Positions 49,401 through 62,270 of a DNA stretch of 64,000 bases are shown in pieces (positions within the stretch are counted from its first letter, which is position 1; each line of letters opens with the position of its first letter). Origin of the DNA: Echinococcus granulosus (Eukaryota; Platyhelminthes; Cestoda; Cyclophyllidea; Taeniidae). The notes below the pieces were generated by a model that had not been told where the DNA came from, made no database searches, and saw only the letters and a list, made by a program, of their open reading frames with translations. The stretch spans positions 268,029 to 332,028 of the forward strand of contig NW_020170385.1 in the NCBI RefSeq assembly GCF_000524195.1, given 5' to 3'. Position numbers and translations under genes: made by a program.

Positions 49401-52400
49401 TTTACTAAAATCATGTTTATAAATCTTATTTTAAATATAAACTGACACGCAAAACATATAGAAAAGATTGAATAAAGCAAGAATTTTAGATGGCAACGTT
49501 TCCTAAGTTTCTACAGAGGCAAAATGTACTTGAATCTAACGAAGAGGATGCTTGGTGAAATGGAGTAGAGAGGAACCCTACCAATAGGACCAACGGGACC
49601 CTGAGCGCCAGTGTACCCAGTGTCTCCTGGTGGTCCTTGCGGTCCAGTGAGGATCCTTCCAGCAGTTTGAACCACAGTCGCCCCACGAGGACCATCTTCA
49701 CCAGGGATACCAGGTGGACCTCGGTTGCCATCACGACCTGGAGGACCATTACGACCCGGCTTTCCACTCGGTCCCTTCCTACCACGAGGTCCAGGCAGAC
49801 CACGCGCACCAGGTGGTCCGTGAACTCCCTAAAATTGACATAGGTTTCCAAACGCGTAATTCCAGGAGTTCAGCACTACGTAGATTTGCTCACGCCTATA
49901 AGCTCTTTCAAATAAGAAAGTGGTAAGAGGAAGGCATTATTTACGGTAAATACTATGATAACTGATAGTTTCGTTTATTCAATATAGACGGTAAGAGTTA
50001 TTAAGCGAAATTAAAAAAAAGAGTAAATCATATTTTAACATTCTCAAGCCCTCAGGCACTGACAATTCCTTCTTAATAATCCACAAACGAGTGAAATGGA
50101 ACAGGAGGTAAAAATGATTTATCAAAAAGCGATTTAATGGCACAAGAAGACTCACAGCAGGTCCAACGTTACCCTGCGGTCCCATTTTGCCGCTTGGGCC
50201 CTTAGCACCGGGTAGACCGGGGTAGCCCTGAGGTCCGGGATCTCCACGTTCCCCAATGTGCCCTGGCGCACCAGGTGGTCCTGGCGGTCCAGGTGGTCCA
50301 ACATTGCCAGCCTCACCAGCCTGACCGTCGCGACCAGCGGGGCCTTTGTTGCCAGGGCCTCCAGCAGGTCCGGAAGGTCCAGAGGGTCCTGCAGGTCCTG
50401 TAGGACCTTCCGGGCCGGCTTCACCATCTGGACCAGTGGGACCCTCGACGCCAATAGCTCCTGGCTTCCCACGGATACCGCGCGGACCTACGGGACCACG
50501 ACTACCCTTTTCACCCTTATCGCCTGCATCACCAGGCTCACCAGATGGACCACGATCTCCTCGAGGCCCCTGTTAAAAGTACATTTTTAAATGAATGTCT
50601 AGGACATGATTCAGCTCAATATAGCAAATTTTTGATACTTACAGAGGGACCAGAGGGTCCAGACGGTCCCTGTTGGCCAGTGAGACCATCAGGTCCGGGA
50701 GGACCCTCTTCGCCTGGCTTCCCATCAGGCCCACGTTCGCCTACGTCACCACGAGGGCCTGGAGCACCGTCGCGACCCGCCGAACCGGGATAGCCACGAG
50801 GACCAGCTTCACCGGGCTTGCCTGGAGGACCAGGGGGTCCGGGGGGACCACGGGCACCCATAGGGCCGGGTTCTCCATCCTTACCTGCTATTCCAGGCTG
50901 ACCAGGTGAACCATCAATGCCTATTGAGCCGCAATCAAAATGCTCTTATCAATTAGGTCTAAATTTGATGAATCACACTGCATCAAAATCCATTCCGAAA
51001 GTATTTACTGATGCCAAGTGATAAATCATCGCACCTGCAATAACATACCGCACTACTACTTACAAAAGAAAATTATTTAAAGATAATAAAGTGTCATTTT
51101 TGCTTGGTTTCATCGTATAGGGACTACAAGAAGGCTTTCGTGTTTCCACTCAGTAATATTAGCACGTAGTAAGGACAAAGTATACACCACACACACCTTC
51201 GTTCGCACGTAATTAGGAGGTAAGTGGATAAGCTTACCCGGAGTTCCAGGAATGCCCGGGGCACCGGGAGAACCTATGTCACCACGTTCGCCAGTGGGAC
51301 CCAGAAGTCCACGAAGACCTTGCTTTCCAGCATCACCGGGACGACCGACACGACCGCGTTCACCTGCGTCACCAATACTGCCAGCGGGACCGGGAGCGCC
51401 GGCTGGACCCTGGGGTCCGGGAGGACCTTGTTCACCACGAGGACCCGGAGTGCCCTGAAAACCGGCTCGACCAGGCGGACCGCGTGGTCCGGCCAGACCC
51501 GGAGCACCAACAGGTCCCTGAGGACCCTGCTCACCCTTACCACCCATGGCACCATCTTTACCTGGGGGACCCTGCGAATGCAAACATATGTGGATACTGT
51601 TGTTCCACCCCCTTGATGTCGAACATATACTAGTTTTCATTAATAACACAAACCTTTTAGAAATGGAATCAAACGATGTGAACTACTTGTAAGTATAATA
51701 TATCCCAATAAGTTTTGAAGTGCCCTCTGGAGAATCAAATATCAAAAGCATTGCAAAATTCAGATCACTGATGCTACTGAGCTAAAAGGACACTGATCTG
51801 CTTGAAACAAATACTTTCCATTAAAATTTTTAGTTTTCAAAACCTTTTTGTTAATTATGGCATTACCGACATGCCAATTTTCCAAAAGGCTCATTAAATA
51901 ACGATTAAGGCAAAGGTCGGAGCCATTTTTAGGAAAGCCTTGCGGATGGTAATAGTTTTAAAGCCTTTTGCACGTCTTAGCACCCCAAAAATCATCTGAC
52001 AAAAAAGTCCGAAATCCTTAAACTCACCATTTCTCCAGCCTCACCGGGAGCACCAGGAGCTCCGTCAGCGCCAGCCTCACCTGCTTCGCCAATGGGACCG
52101 ACAGGACCTATTTCTCCAGCGTCGCCCTTGAGACCGACAGGACCAGTCATTCCAACGGATCCAGGAGGACCGCGAGGACCGGGAGGACCCATGGGACCCA
52201 TTGTGCCATCTGCCCCCTGGAGACCAACCGGACCAATCGGACCCTGGGGACCAGGGAGACCGGTTAGACCTCGAGGACCTGAGGGACCAGCTGGACCACG
52301 TGGTCCAACTGGGCCTCGTTCACCCTGAAATAAAATAGCCAGTTTTTAACTTGGATATCTCCACAGGGACTGCAGAGGGTTTTTTAATCAACAAATATTT

Positions 52401-54077
52401 TTATTTAAATCACTAGCTTGTTCAAATAGATACGTGGAATGCTCATTTAATTGTAAATTTTTCAGAATTTACTCACATACCTGAGGGTAAAAAAGGCTAC
52501 AATGCAAAGAGTAAAAATAGCTGCTAATCTCAGAATGATGATGGTGTTTTTTTTTAACCAAATCATTAAAGGATCAGAAATGGTTTCTGGAGTGTAAGTG
52601 TATGAGACGCACCATTGGACCATCAGCACCAGGAGAGCCTTTTTCACCCTTGGGACCCGTAGGACCGGGAGGACCCTGTACTCCGGTGGCTCCAATGATG
52701 CCCATGGGACCTGGTGGACCCATTGGACCGGGCGGGCCGGGTGGTCCCTGCTCGCCATCAGCGCCGTTTGTACCGTCGATACCAGGTTCACCGGGTGGTC
52801 CGCGGGGTCCCCGAGCACCGTCGTTACCGGGCGGTCCGGGAGGACCTTGTGGACCTGGGGGGCCCTGTGGACCCTGCGGACCTTGGGCACCAGTAGGACC
52901 AACCTCTCCCGGTGGGCCACGGGGCCCTTGGAGGGTCTGACCTTGAAGGTAGGGGCCAGGGCCCTTGACGCTCTGTACGGAGGAGACAAAAGTATCGTAG
53001 TCTCTCATCTGGTGCTTGAATTCAATGACTTAAACTCATTTTGTTCAGTTCATTTAATTATTAGTTTATGGCAGATTTGGGTTATATTTTACGGCTCTCC
53101 TTATGAATAAAGATGTCATCAACAAAGCGCATACCGGAATTATAACAACTGTCTTAGTTTCCATAGTATAATAGAGGCTTAAAGGCCAGCGCTATTTTAG
53201 AACGATAATTCATAAATTTGTAAAGGTGCTCGCATCACACTGGAATTTATTCCCATACTGGAAGCAAATTGAAAAGTTCGTGACTGATCAAAGTGTTAAG
53301 AAAACCATTAACTTACATATTCAGAAGGTAGGTCGGTCTCTTCAGAGTCAGCTCCACCGTAACTAATGTCTTCACCTGCAATGTCCGTCGCTTGGCGCCT
53401 GAACCGGAACATAGATTCAGCTGAAATAAAGATAAAAAATGACAACCGAATTAATGTTTTGCTTCACTGAATTATCTGTCAATGGGAAGGAGCAACATTT
53501 AACAAAATATGACACCTTTGTAATGAAACTAAACCATTTGATCCCTTTTTTGCTTAGAAACATGGTAAGAAGTCGGATCGAATCTGGGGCGCCATTTTTA
53601 TTCAAAAGTATGATTCCACTGCAAAAATATGTAATTAACCCTTATTATTTTCAAATATTTGGTAGTAATCTGCTAATTAGTTTTCTTTAAAATTCACTCA
53701 AATGTTGTGGTATTGAGAGTCATAGACACTGCACGGAAGTTTAGATATCGTATAGACTGACAAGAAACTTTAACAAAGAGAGTAAGTTGCTAAGTGCAAA
53801 AGTGGGAATCTAGCCACAAACCAACACCTTTAGAGCAACCCGAAGAGCCAATGTCTGTTAAAATAAATGCTAAAAACAGGTTAAGAAGTATGCAAGTGTG
53901 ACATTTAGACAAGTTAGCATAAAGCCAGTTGAAATGACAAGAAAGAACGCCTGTTTGCCCCAAGTGATACAGGTGCGATAGAGTCACCCATGACCTACCT
54001 GAGGTCAGCAGACAGAAGGCTGCCAAAATGAGCATAATTCCCAAATGCCATCCGGGCATTCGGTGTCCGGAGGCCAT
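46478..54077 (-). CDS. Fibrillar collagen alpha chain
   Basis: Twelve exons: 54077-53999, 53420-53317, 53008-52613, 52324-52028, 51571-51238, 50920-50643, 50569-50156, 49828-49582, 49260-48812, 48559-47513, 47019-46831 and 46621-46478. All phases agree, giving 1325 aa. Signal peptide: about 1-26. A short non-collagenous stretch (27-88) has no VWC or TSPN domain. The Gly-x-y helix spans about 89-1106: 336 triplets plus one 10-residue break, close to the ~1014 residues usual for fibril-forming chains. Residues 1107-1325 form a COLFI C-propeptide ([35 protein letters not shown]), which selects and trimerises chains in the ER. It has six cysteines, not the usual seven or eight. The product should be secreted and build extracellular-matrix fibrils. 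Exons 3-10 all begin with a Gly codon (whole or split) and are much longer than the 54-bp units of vertebrate fibrillar genes. Confidence 0.95.
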
Positions 54078-57000
54078 GTTGTCTTAAGGCTACAATGGGA
54101 AGAAGGATTGACTAAGGGTTCCCCTCTAAGAAGGGAAAGAGGAAGCAAGAGTTGTCACTCACTCTCACGCACCCAGTACTTCTCCAGATGGCGGTGTACA
54201 AGCCTCCACTAGTTGCCTGTCCGATTGCTGCTTCTTGCGTAACAGCAGAAGCAGAGTCGGGACGCCTGTGTCAGGATCCCTGCGGCTGTCAGCACTCTAG
54301 CCGTGAATGCCCTCGCCTCCCCAACGTGCTGACCAATCGACGTGTGTCTCATGCACCCAGTTTATTTAGCCGCCAATCAGGTGCATGTGAGGGAAGGGCT
54401 GCAGCATGAATGCAGGTCGGCTTTCATCGATCCTTGTGGACTGTAACCCTTCCCGCAATGCAAACACCATGAGCACTACCAACTATTAAAATGCTTAGGT
54501 AAGAGCAACAGCCCATTAATTTGTAGTTCAGGTAGTAAAAATTTAGAAAAAATGCCAATTTGCATATTGGCATTTTTAAAAAATATTAAAGCTGGCAAAT
54601 AATTCTGAAATTATTATTGAAGAAGCGCATTTAACGTGGGAGGCACAAAAGGTTATTCACATAATTTAAGTCAAAGAACCCAATTCCTTCAAATCGACAA
54701 TTTACACCTACTTTTATGTATTGCCGAAATTTGAAACCCGTTTTGGATAATGCAGAACTATATAAGAACTATGTATACATGGGCTTGCCTTTTAAAATCG
54801 TGTAATGTGTTACGATGCTTGAGGCATTACTCTCAAAAGTCTCAGTGGCAGGTAGATAATTCATTTTCTTTTTATTTGCATCGCAGGCGCTGTGATGGCC
54901 TCATAAAGGCATATCTAGTTAAAACTTTTACACAACTTTACGACTGATAATGCACCAACTTTTGAGCGAGGTATCGACGACCTAGACCAAGTGCGCGCAA
55001 ATTCGCATGGAATTAGGTCAATTGAATGTGATTGGCAAAGGGGATTCCGACCACTTACGTGAAGATTAGGTCCTGTACGCACACAAACACAAATTGCCCT
55101 GTTTTCCCTCTCTAATAAAGTTCCGCACTGACAAAGTAGATTCAGTTCAAGCGTAGTTTGAATTGAATAACAGGGCCTTTTCATGCAATTGCTAATAATT
55201 ACTCTATCCGAAATGAGGTTGGACGAAAAAGTAGCCAAATTGTATAAGCAAACGGCCCAGTTTTAGATAGTTTATTCAAAGTCTATGCAAAGCCCCATAC
55301 CCTTTTTGCGAAAGCACTTTATTTTAAAGAGTTGAGGGCGAGGGTTCTGCTTGGTGGTGGATTTCATGTTAAGGATATGACTAGAATCATTTTAGCGCTG
55401 GTGCTTACAAGGCAATATTTGTTTCCAAGGGATCTTATTAGTTTAAAAATGCGTTATGCATTCTCCTCTTACTTTCCTCCTAAAAAAATTAATTAGTTTT
55501 ACGAAATAAAGGATCTGCGAGATGGCCTTGAACACAAGAGGATGGTTTAATATCAAAAAAGGGACATGACACTAGTGTATTCTTCTTATACAATAGTAGC
55601 TCATAAGTTCTCGCGATTCGCGGCATTTGGTTGTGAGGATTACGTTTTCTATCGGTTGAGATTTTCATTTTCAACCTAAAGAAGATCGGATTGATTGAGG
55701 ATCTGGGCGCCTCGTCAACCTGATTCCTGCACATGAGTGGCACTCACGCTATTTACAAAGGAGTTGTGCCACCCATAGACTCGTGCATTACAGGGGGAAT
55801 TAATGACAGGACTTCGTGGAATAACATGTGTAATTTCCACTTTTTAATCATGACAAAAGATTTTCATTTTCCATCCTAATGCAATTTCAACAATCCTAAA
55901 ACATTAGAGCTCCTCCAATCGAGGCATGGCTAGTTTGCCTTACTTTTGTCGTCACATGTTGCGAGTTCACCAATTATGAGCAGGAAATTTGTCCCTCGTC
56001 CCGCAATGTGTTGAAAACCGAGATATCGACGTACACGTGATAAGTTACTACGAGTGTTTCACTTTTGTACAACATTTTTACTTCTTACTTAGTCCGACTT
56101 CCGCTATTCGAAAGGGGCGTTGTTTGCGATGCTCAATGTTGATTTATTCGTTCGCATTAAGCGCCATGAATGTCTCATCAAGTACGTACGTGATTTCAAT
56201 CTTGGCAAGATTCGCACTAAATATGCAGAGATTGAATTTGATTCGCGATAAGATGGGCAATCCAGAGGTGGTTTTATGCATTATTTGTCTCCAAGTGGGT
56301 AATTTTACTATCCGTGTTAAGAAAAACTAAAATGGAATCGACAGGTTTGCTTTGGCATTCAGTTAGTGACTCTGACCTTGAATCAGACGACACTAATGAG
56401 CCTAAGTAATGAGTGAGTTAATCTATACCGTTAGAGGCAAAGGCCTATCTTTTTACTCCAAATTGTTTAACGAATAAATGCAAATACGGGGAAATTTGCA
56501 CTTTGAAATAAGCTCTTTGATTAAATTTAACTTCAGGGAAATCTTTTTACATGCATGCTTGCATAAAATGGTAGCCTTGTCCGACTTTAGATTTAAATTT
56601 CAACATTGCAATGCATTTATTTTTAAAGCATCCTTTAGTTGAGTTACTTTTTGATACAGGGAGGTTGCGAGACGCCGGGTGCAGTAGTGTTGTCTAACGG
56701 GTCAAGGCTGTGTAGGTAATGCCATAAGGTATTGGAGATATAGTCAAAGGCTTTACTAGGAGCTTACAATGAAAATAGCGATATTTAAACAGTACTAGTG
56801 TTCAAGCAGTCCCCCATTTGTTCTTATGTTAATAAAATGCTTACTCTAATTTGCCAGTAGCAGTTAACTCGAGTCATCAACACGCTGTTTGTCACCAGCT
56901 AGGAGTTGCGGGGATCAGTGAGAATACTTTCGTGATAATTTGCGCCTTCTTTGATTTTTTTAGCAGACCATTGCCTCCTTATGGGAAGGGTTTGTCTTTT

Positions 57001-59089
57001 TCATAAAACAAAGTAGAGTTTTCATGAAACCATGCACCTCGCAACTCTTGCGCAGATACCAGGATATGGAAAAAAATGCTAGGAAAAGATAAAATATCTA
57101 ACTCCGTAATTAATTAAGGAGTCTATAATCTCACAATGACTTGCCTGAAACAAAAGCAATAACAATAATGGAGTTAAAGAATTAAAAGCCAAAAATTACA
57201 ATGCTTATAACGGGGACAGTTCACTTTTCAAAACACTGAATTTAAAGAGACCAAAACTCACGAGAAAACAGGAGAGCATTCTACACCAAGAAGGTAATCC
57301 ACCCCTTCATAATGGTATTTGCCATTACTATTCAGATCCAGCTAACTTACCTAAAGTTAGCATTGCAAAGTTTTTCTGCAGTTCCATGTTTTTTTGATAT
57401 CACCTTACCGACCGCAGAATTACGGTTATTGATAGGCTATCATCTTTTGTTTTGCTCAAAAACACATCTGGTGGGGTAGATGCTCACATAAATCTGTTGC
57501 AGCTAACGGGCAGGGACAACGATTTCTCCAGCGCATCTCAGCATCCCGATGAAGGGCCTTATAACGCAAAGCCTTTTATGTGAATAAAAAGATATTCCAT
57601 TTTGATTGACTCTGAGGACTCCGCGTTTAAAGCAATACTCTACACCCTTGTTAGGATTCATTCGACTCATACTTTATTGCGTAAGTAAATTGCTTGTGAA
57701 AGCCTCCGATTATACTACTCAAGTACATAACCTGTGAACACTGAATTGGTAACGACTGGAACACTGCGCCACAGCAAGGTAATTTCCGTTTGGCGATTAA
57801 TCAGATTGGATGAGGGAAGTTATGACTTAAATTTTATCGAGATTATCTTTGGTTTACGCTGACCAAACAACTCCTCAAGCGTGTGTTTGCCTGAGCAGCA
57901 GTGCTGAAAAAAAATAATTTATTCAGATAAAATTACTTTTCACTGTGAAGATAAACGGAGGTGATTACCCAAACAATTATTCAATTATGAGTAGAATCAG
58001 AACAGTTTAAAACGTAAAAGTAGAAGAGGAATCTAGTATTTTGCTGAAGTAATGTCCTGGTGAAACCAGAGTTTGATCATAACATGATTTAACATACCGG
58101 AATACTAAGACACCCAAACAGGCTGTTAGGTTTTCTTCTCACGTGCTAGTGGCACCACCCTTCCTTTTGACGTAACATCAGTGTATGATTATTTTTACTT
58201 ATCTACCTGTAAGAGGAAAATATTTGGATGTTTAGGCAAGAGCAGTTAAATAACAATTTACTTCCAACGTTGCTAATACATTAAAATCGACTCTTTTAAC
58301 TAGTATTTTGATCTGTAGGCAAACAGCGATTCCACTAATGCGATCCCCAAAATTTCGAATACATTGGCGTGTTTATAATGGTGACACAGCATCTGTACTG
58401 ATGAGAAAGCGCAGTCTGTCACTAAGACTTAGGACACTAAACCAGACTGTTTATTTATGCGTGCTCGATTACACGATCACATTTGAACATACGTGTATTC
58501 ATGTCCACGCCCATGGCATTTTATTGTTTATGCTCTTTGAACACGTACATATATGTTAGTGACATTTTCATGGACGTTTTGGTTGCATATACAACTTCAT
58601 CCTCCATCATCATCAGCATAACCACAGAAGCCACCAATTGGTATAATGGATGCGGAATTGGAACTTCAATGTAAATGCGTAAACACTGAAGGTTTCCTTG
58701 TTTTCGTATTGGCTTTCATCACGTCATGCATATCAACCATTTTAGCTGACAAAAAACCGAGTAACTGTTGGTTTTTATCCAAGTACGAATATACTTGACT
58801 TAGTTCTAATTCTTCATTTTTAGCACTTAGTTTGACTGATCGCGTGCTTCTATTGGTTAGTCATCAAAACGGGGTAAGAAGCTCTGGATAGCCGTGAACA
58901 GTTACTGACTAATTTATTTAAATAGGTGACATGTCAAGTGCGAATCAAGCTGATTTATGTTGTTTTTTAATACCAAACCGAATGAAAATGTCGTTAAAGC
59001 TGAAGTGGATTAGCTCGTGTCCTCTATTATATGGTGAAATACGACAATAGTCATGAATCAAAGACAGCATACTAAACTAGGAACCAAAC
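54078..59089. other. Intergenic region upstream of the collagen gene
   Basis: 5 kb. The first ~350 bp (54080-54420) is GC-richer and probably contains the collagen promoter and 5' UTR. A perfect 12-bp hairpin lies at 54548-54577. Beyond that the sequence is AT-rich with only short chance frames, and no gene was recognised. Confidence 0.5.
54548..54577. repeat. Short perfect inverted repeat (12-bp stem, 6-nt loop)
   Basis: AAAAATGCCAAT and ATTGGCATTTTT flank the loop TTGCAT. It lies about 470 bp upstream of the collagen start codon. It is too short for a microRNA precursor; a role is unknown. Confidence 0.6.
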
Positions 59090-59095
59090 TTTATT
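59090..59095 (-). terminator. Polyadenylation signal AATAAA for the small secreted-protein gene
   Basis: TTTATT on the plus strand, 100 nt past the stop codon at 59197-59195, as expected if the terminal exon is real. Confidence 0.4.
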
Positions 59096-59194
59096 CTACA
59101 GAGTTCCCTCTCCTTTACGAAATAGAACACAATTTAAAACCTAAAAATAGCTTACTTTCCAATATATTGAACCAAAACTTTTAAACCTTTACCT

Positions 59195-59669
59195 TTATGC
59201 AATGGCAGCAGGAAGTGGAAAAGTGTCCATGAGCTGCACCATTTGGATGGCAGTGATAGAACTATCAGTTACAATAATATTGGGGTTGTCAGATGCAATA
59301 ACGTTCAAGCCTAAAGAGTAGCTAGATTTAGGACCATCCGATGTAGCCTACGGGTAGAATCATAAGTGCTCTTATCAATTGAGGCATCACATTGAGCTTG
59401 ACAATGAACAGAACTTCAGTTCGAAGTCCTATTGAATTGATCGAAGGTACATTAATGCCAGCGTTAAGACACAACTCAGCTGGCGAATTTAGCTGCCGAT
59501 TCCTATAACGGGTCAGATCTGCTAGGTATTTTTGGTATCAAAGAAATTGATCTTCCTCGTAAAAAGAGTTCTGTTAAAGGTTTTAACAAAAAGAGGGAGC
59601 GTTAAAAAGAAGATTTAGAGCATGACACGTCGTACAGGATAAGAGAATTGCAAATGTGGTGAGCCTCAT
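59195..59669 (-). CDS. Probable small secreted protein (about 120 aa), unrecognised
   Basis: A three-exon model missed by simple ORF finding: 59669-59588, 59518-59391 and 59347-59195, with introns of 69 and 43 nt. Phases (1, then 0) agree and the total is 121 codons including the stop. Exon 1 encodes a good signal peptide (MRLTTFAILLSCTTCHA); an in-frame ATG at 59717 would lengthen it by 16 residues. The mature part includes NSPAELCLNAGINVPSINSI, RTEVLFIVKLN and SYSLGLNVIASDNPNIIVTD, and looks like beta-rich globular sequence. I recognise no family. In favour: open frame, matching phases, signal peptide, and AATAAA 100 nt past the stop. Against: a weak first donor (TTTTT|GTTAAA), a modest acceptor and very short introns. 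More 5' exons could exist. Confidence 0.4.
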
Positions 59670-59717
59670 TAGCAGACGCAGCAAATTGGTATAAAGTAAT
59701 AACTGATAAACCGACAT

Positions 59718-62270
59718 GGAGGAGAACGCGTTGAGGTGGACTGACTTTGGTAACAAGGGCTGAAATGATTTTTGGTTTTGCACATTTTTTTACGAATTGT
59801 TTATGTGTAGTGGGCGCTTTTTGAACCTCTCAATGATCTTGTCTAGCCAACTTCGGATTACACGCTTCACTCTACGAGGGTAAAATCTTGGTGTCGCATT
59901 GGTGCGCGAGGTTGAAAAGAGTTGACGAATAAACGGTGGGTGTCACGACCGTCAGCGATATTGCAGACACTAGTTCAGCAGGAACGCGTGTGTAAGATAT
60001 CACTCCACTTAACCTCCTAATGCAGTCAATAGGTGGCTAGTTGACCATGTATAGTGTCTTGCTGCAATTTAATGTTTTATATATAACCAGTGAACTTTTA
60101 TACCCATTTCAGTGGAAATTATTTCACATTGATCTTGCGGCACTTGGGTGCTAGTAAGGGACTGTGTATACGTAGGCACCGAAAAAAGTAATTTGTGATC
60201 CCCAAGGACTTGAGCTCACTTTTATTACTCAAAGATCATGTGTTTTCCAAGCCTAGCTACTTGAAGATGACTTTCTCCACCCACAATTCAGGGTTTTGCT
60301 AAGTGATCGAGTTTAAAAGACATTCCTTGGCCAAAATAGAATTTTCATGTCAAATATGCATTAATATAGTGCGGCAAAAATGTATCCTCGGAGATTAAGG
60401 ACGATTGTATTTGTCGGGTCACATTTGAGACTTTAGTAATAAGCTGTGATTGAAAGACAAGGGCCACTATTATCAAACATTTGTACAAACAAATAGATTA
60501 GATTTTTCGAACATCCAGAGAGGTTATTATGTATTGTTTATTTGAGGTACTTAGCTGTGTATATTCATGCTTTGAAACTGTATTCACTGTTAAAATCTGT
60601 ATACTACTAAACGGTAGTTTTGTGGAATGAACGGTATGTGAAATTCTGCATTGCCAAAAGGTAATCGCAAAATTCCTTTAATCATGATCAAGCATACCCT
60701 TAAGTGATTTAACAAAAGGACTTTCTAAACCTCAATGTTATAGGCTTCTCTAAAACACGTTAGGAGATCAAAGAGTTTACATTTTTGTCCGGTGCCATTG
60801 AAAATAGAATGCCACTAACCGAACTTTTGAACGCCCCTACCTATTTTGATAAGAAGAAATAACATTGCTTCTTAAAGTTATTCCATTTTAGCTACTTCTA
60901 ATCCTTAGAATCGGACTGATACCATCTATCATTAGATTACTTCTTGGATTACCCAGAAGTACCATCTGATCACTAAATTGGCCATAAATGTTACACTTGC
61001 ACATGCAAACCCCCTTCCCTGGACTCCATTACGTTCCAGTAACCTCGTGGCATAATTGCCCGATGAAAGCCAAAATCATTGTTCATTCACAACATGTAAT
61101 TTTTCATCAGCAGCTTTGTTCCTTATCTTTTCAAAATACCTACATTACGGATTCTTCCAGTGTCACATTATTATTCAAGAGTCTAAATTACGTCTTTTTT
61201 GGGAGGAAATGATCTCTTGGCGTCGATGGCACTTTGAATTGGTGTTAATTTTACTTTACTCTATCACTCAACCAACGGAGCATCACGATAGCATCTGATT
61301 TTTTTGTCAAACAATGGAAACAATAGTGATTATCGGCAGCATTGAAGAAAGTAGAACGGTCATTTGTCCGGGTTCAGAAACTCATATAACATTACTTATT
61401 GATCTCAGTTGCAAAAACCCATGTTTGGAATTCCTTATTTGTAGGATAAGGAGTTCATTTAAGATGGGACAAAATTAGGAATGGCTTGATTCCTAGAGTT
61501 CACCCTAAGTTAAAGCACTGTTGGTAAGCCCTTAAGAATGCTGATTAAAGTTATTATAACACTGCGCACTGACCACAACCTACCCTTGACCAATAAGGAG
61601 ACCGTTGAGGTGGGTATAAATGTAGTTGGAGCTAGAGGTTCGCGTTAAGAAGTGGGCTGGTAGGTCAATTATTTTTACCAGTTGTGCTGCTTTTACGGCG
61701 AATTTGAAGATGTCACATAGTTGACCGGTCTACTCTTGTTTTAAAATACTTCACTTTATATTGCCCTTTCCTATTTTCAATACACCTCATTCTCCAAATG
61801 TACTTTGTAAGGATTCATACTTTTATGATATGAGAAAGAAAACTCTGGTAAGAAGTTTTGCATTCAAAACAGTTTACTAATTCTTAATATGGGAAATGCG
61901 TGGAGAGAAACTCTCATGGAAAGCAAGATCATCAAAAGTATCTAAGATGAATTATTACATTTATGTCATTATATGTTAAAATTCAACGCTCACAGCTAAA
62001 TTCTATTAAAACAGAATCATTTTGGCCTAGAAAGAGTTGATTGCAACCACCCTAAATAATGATTTGTTACCCTAGATCCAAATGTGCAAGAGGTCGTCAA
62101 ACGAAATCATCACCCACAACGATTTCAATGCTGGATTTTTTAAAGCATCACTGAAGGCCAATGGTAAGTAAATCGTGCTAATTCAGTCTGATTAAAATTA
62201 CCGTTTTATTTGGGAGCATTCGCGAGGAGAAAGCAGTCTTAACTAAGAATTCTCTTTTACTTTCCTAATC
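59718..62270. other. Intergenic region upstream of the serpin
   Basis: 2.5 kb with no supportable gene. A TATAAAT string at about 61615 lies 650 bp before the serpin ATG, too far to call a promoter without transcript data. Confidence 0.45.

Noticed and set aside
47792..53110. Plus-strand open frames rich in Pro/Gly/Thr/Arg across the collagen exons
   Set aside because: They are antisense shadows of the GGN-CCN repeat. The minus strand gives the perfect Gly-x-y register, splice sites and propeptide; the plus frames do not.
54361..54380. TAAATAAA and CCAAT elements upstream of collagen, minus strand
   Set aside because: They lie only about 5 bp apart, not the usual spacing, and AT-rich DNA yields such strings by chance; not called as a promoter.
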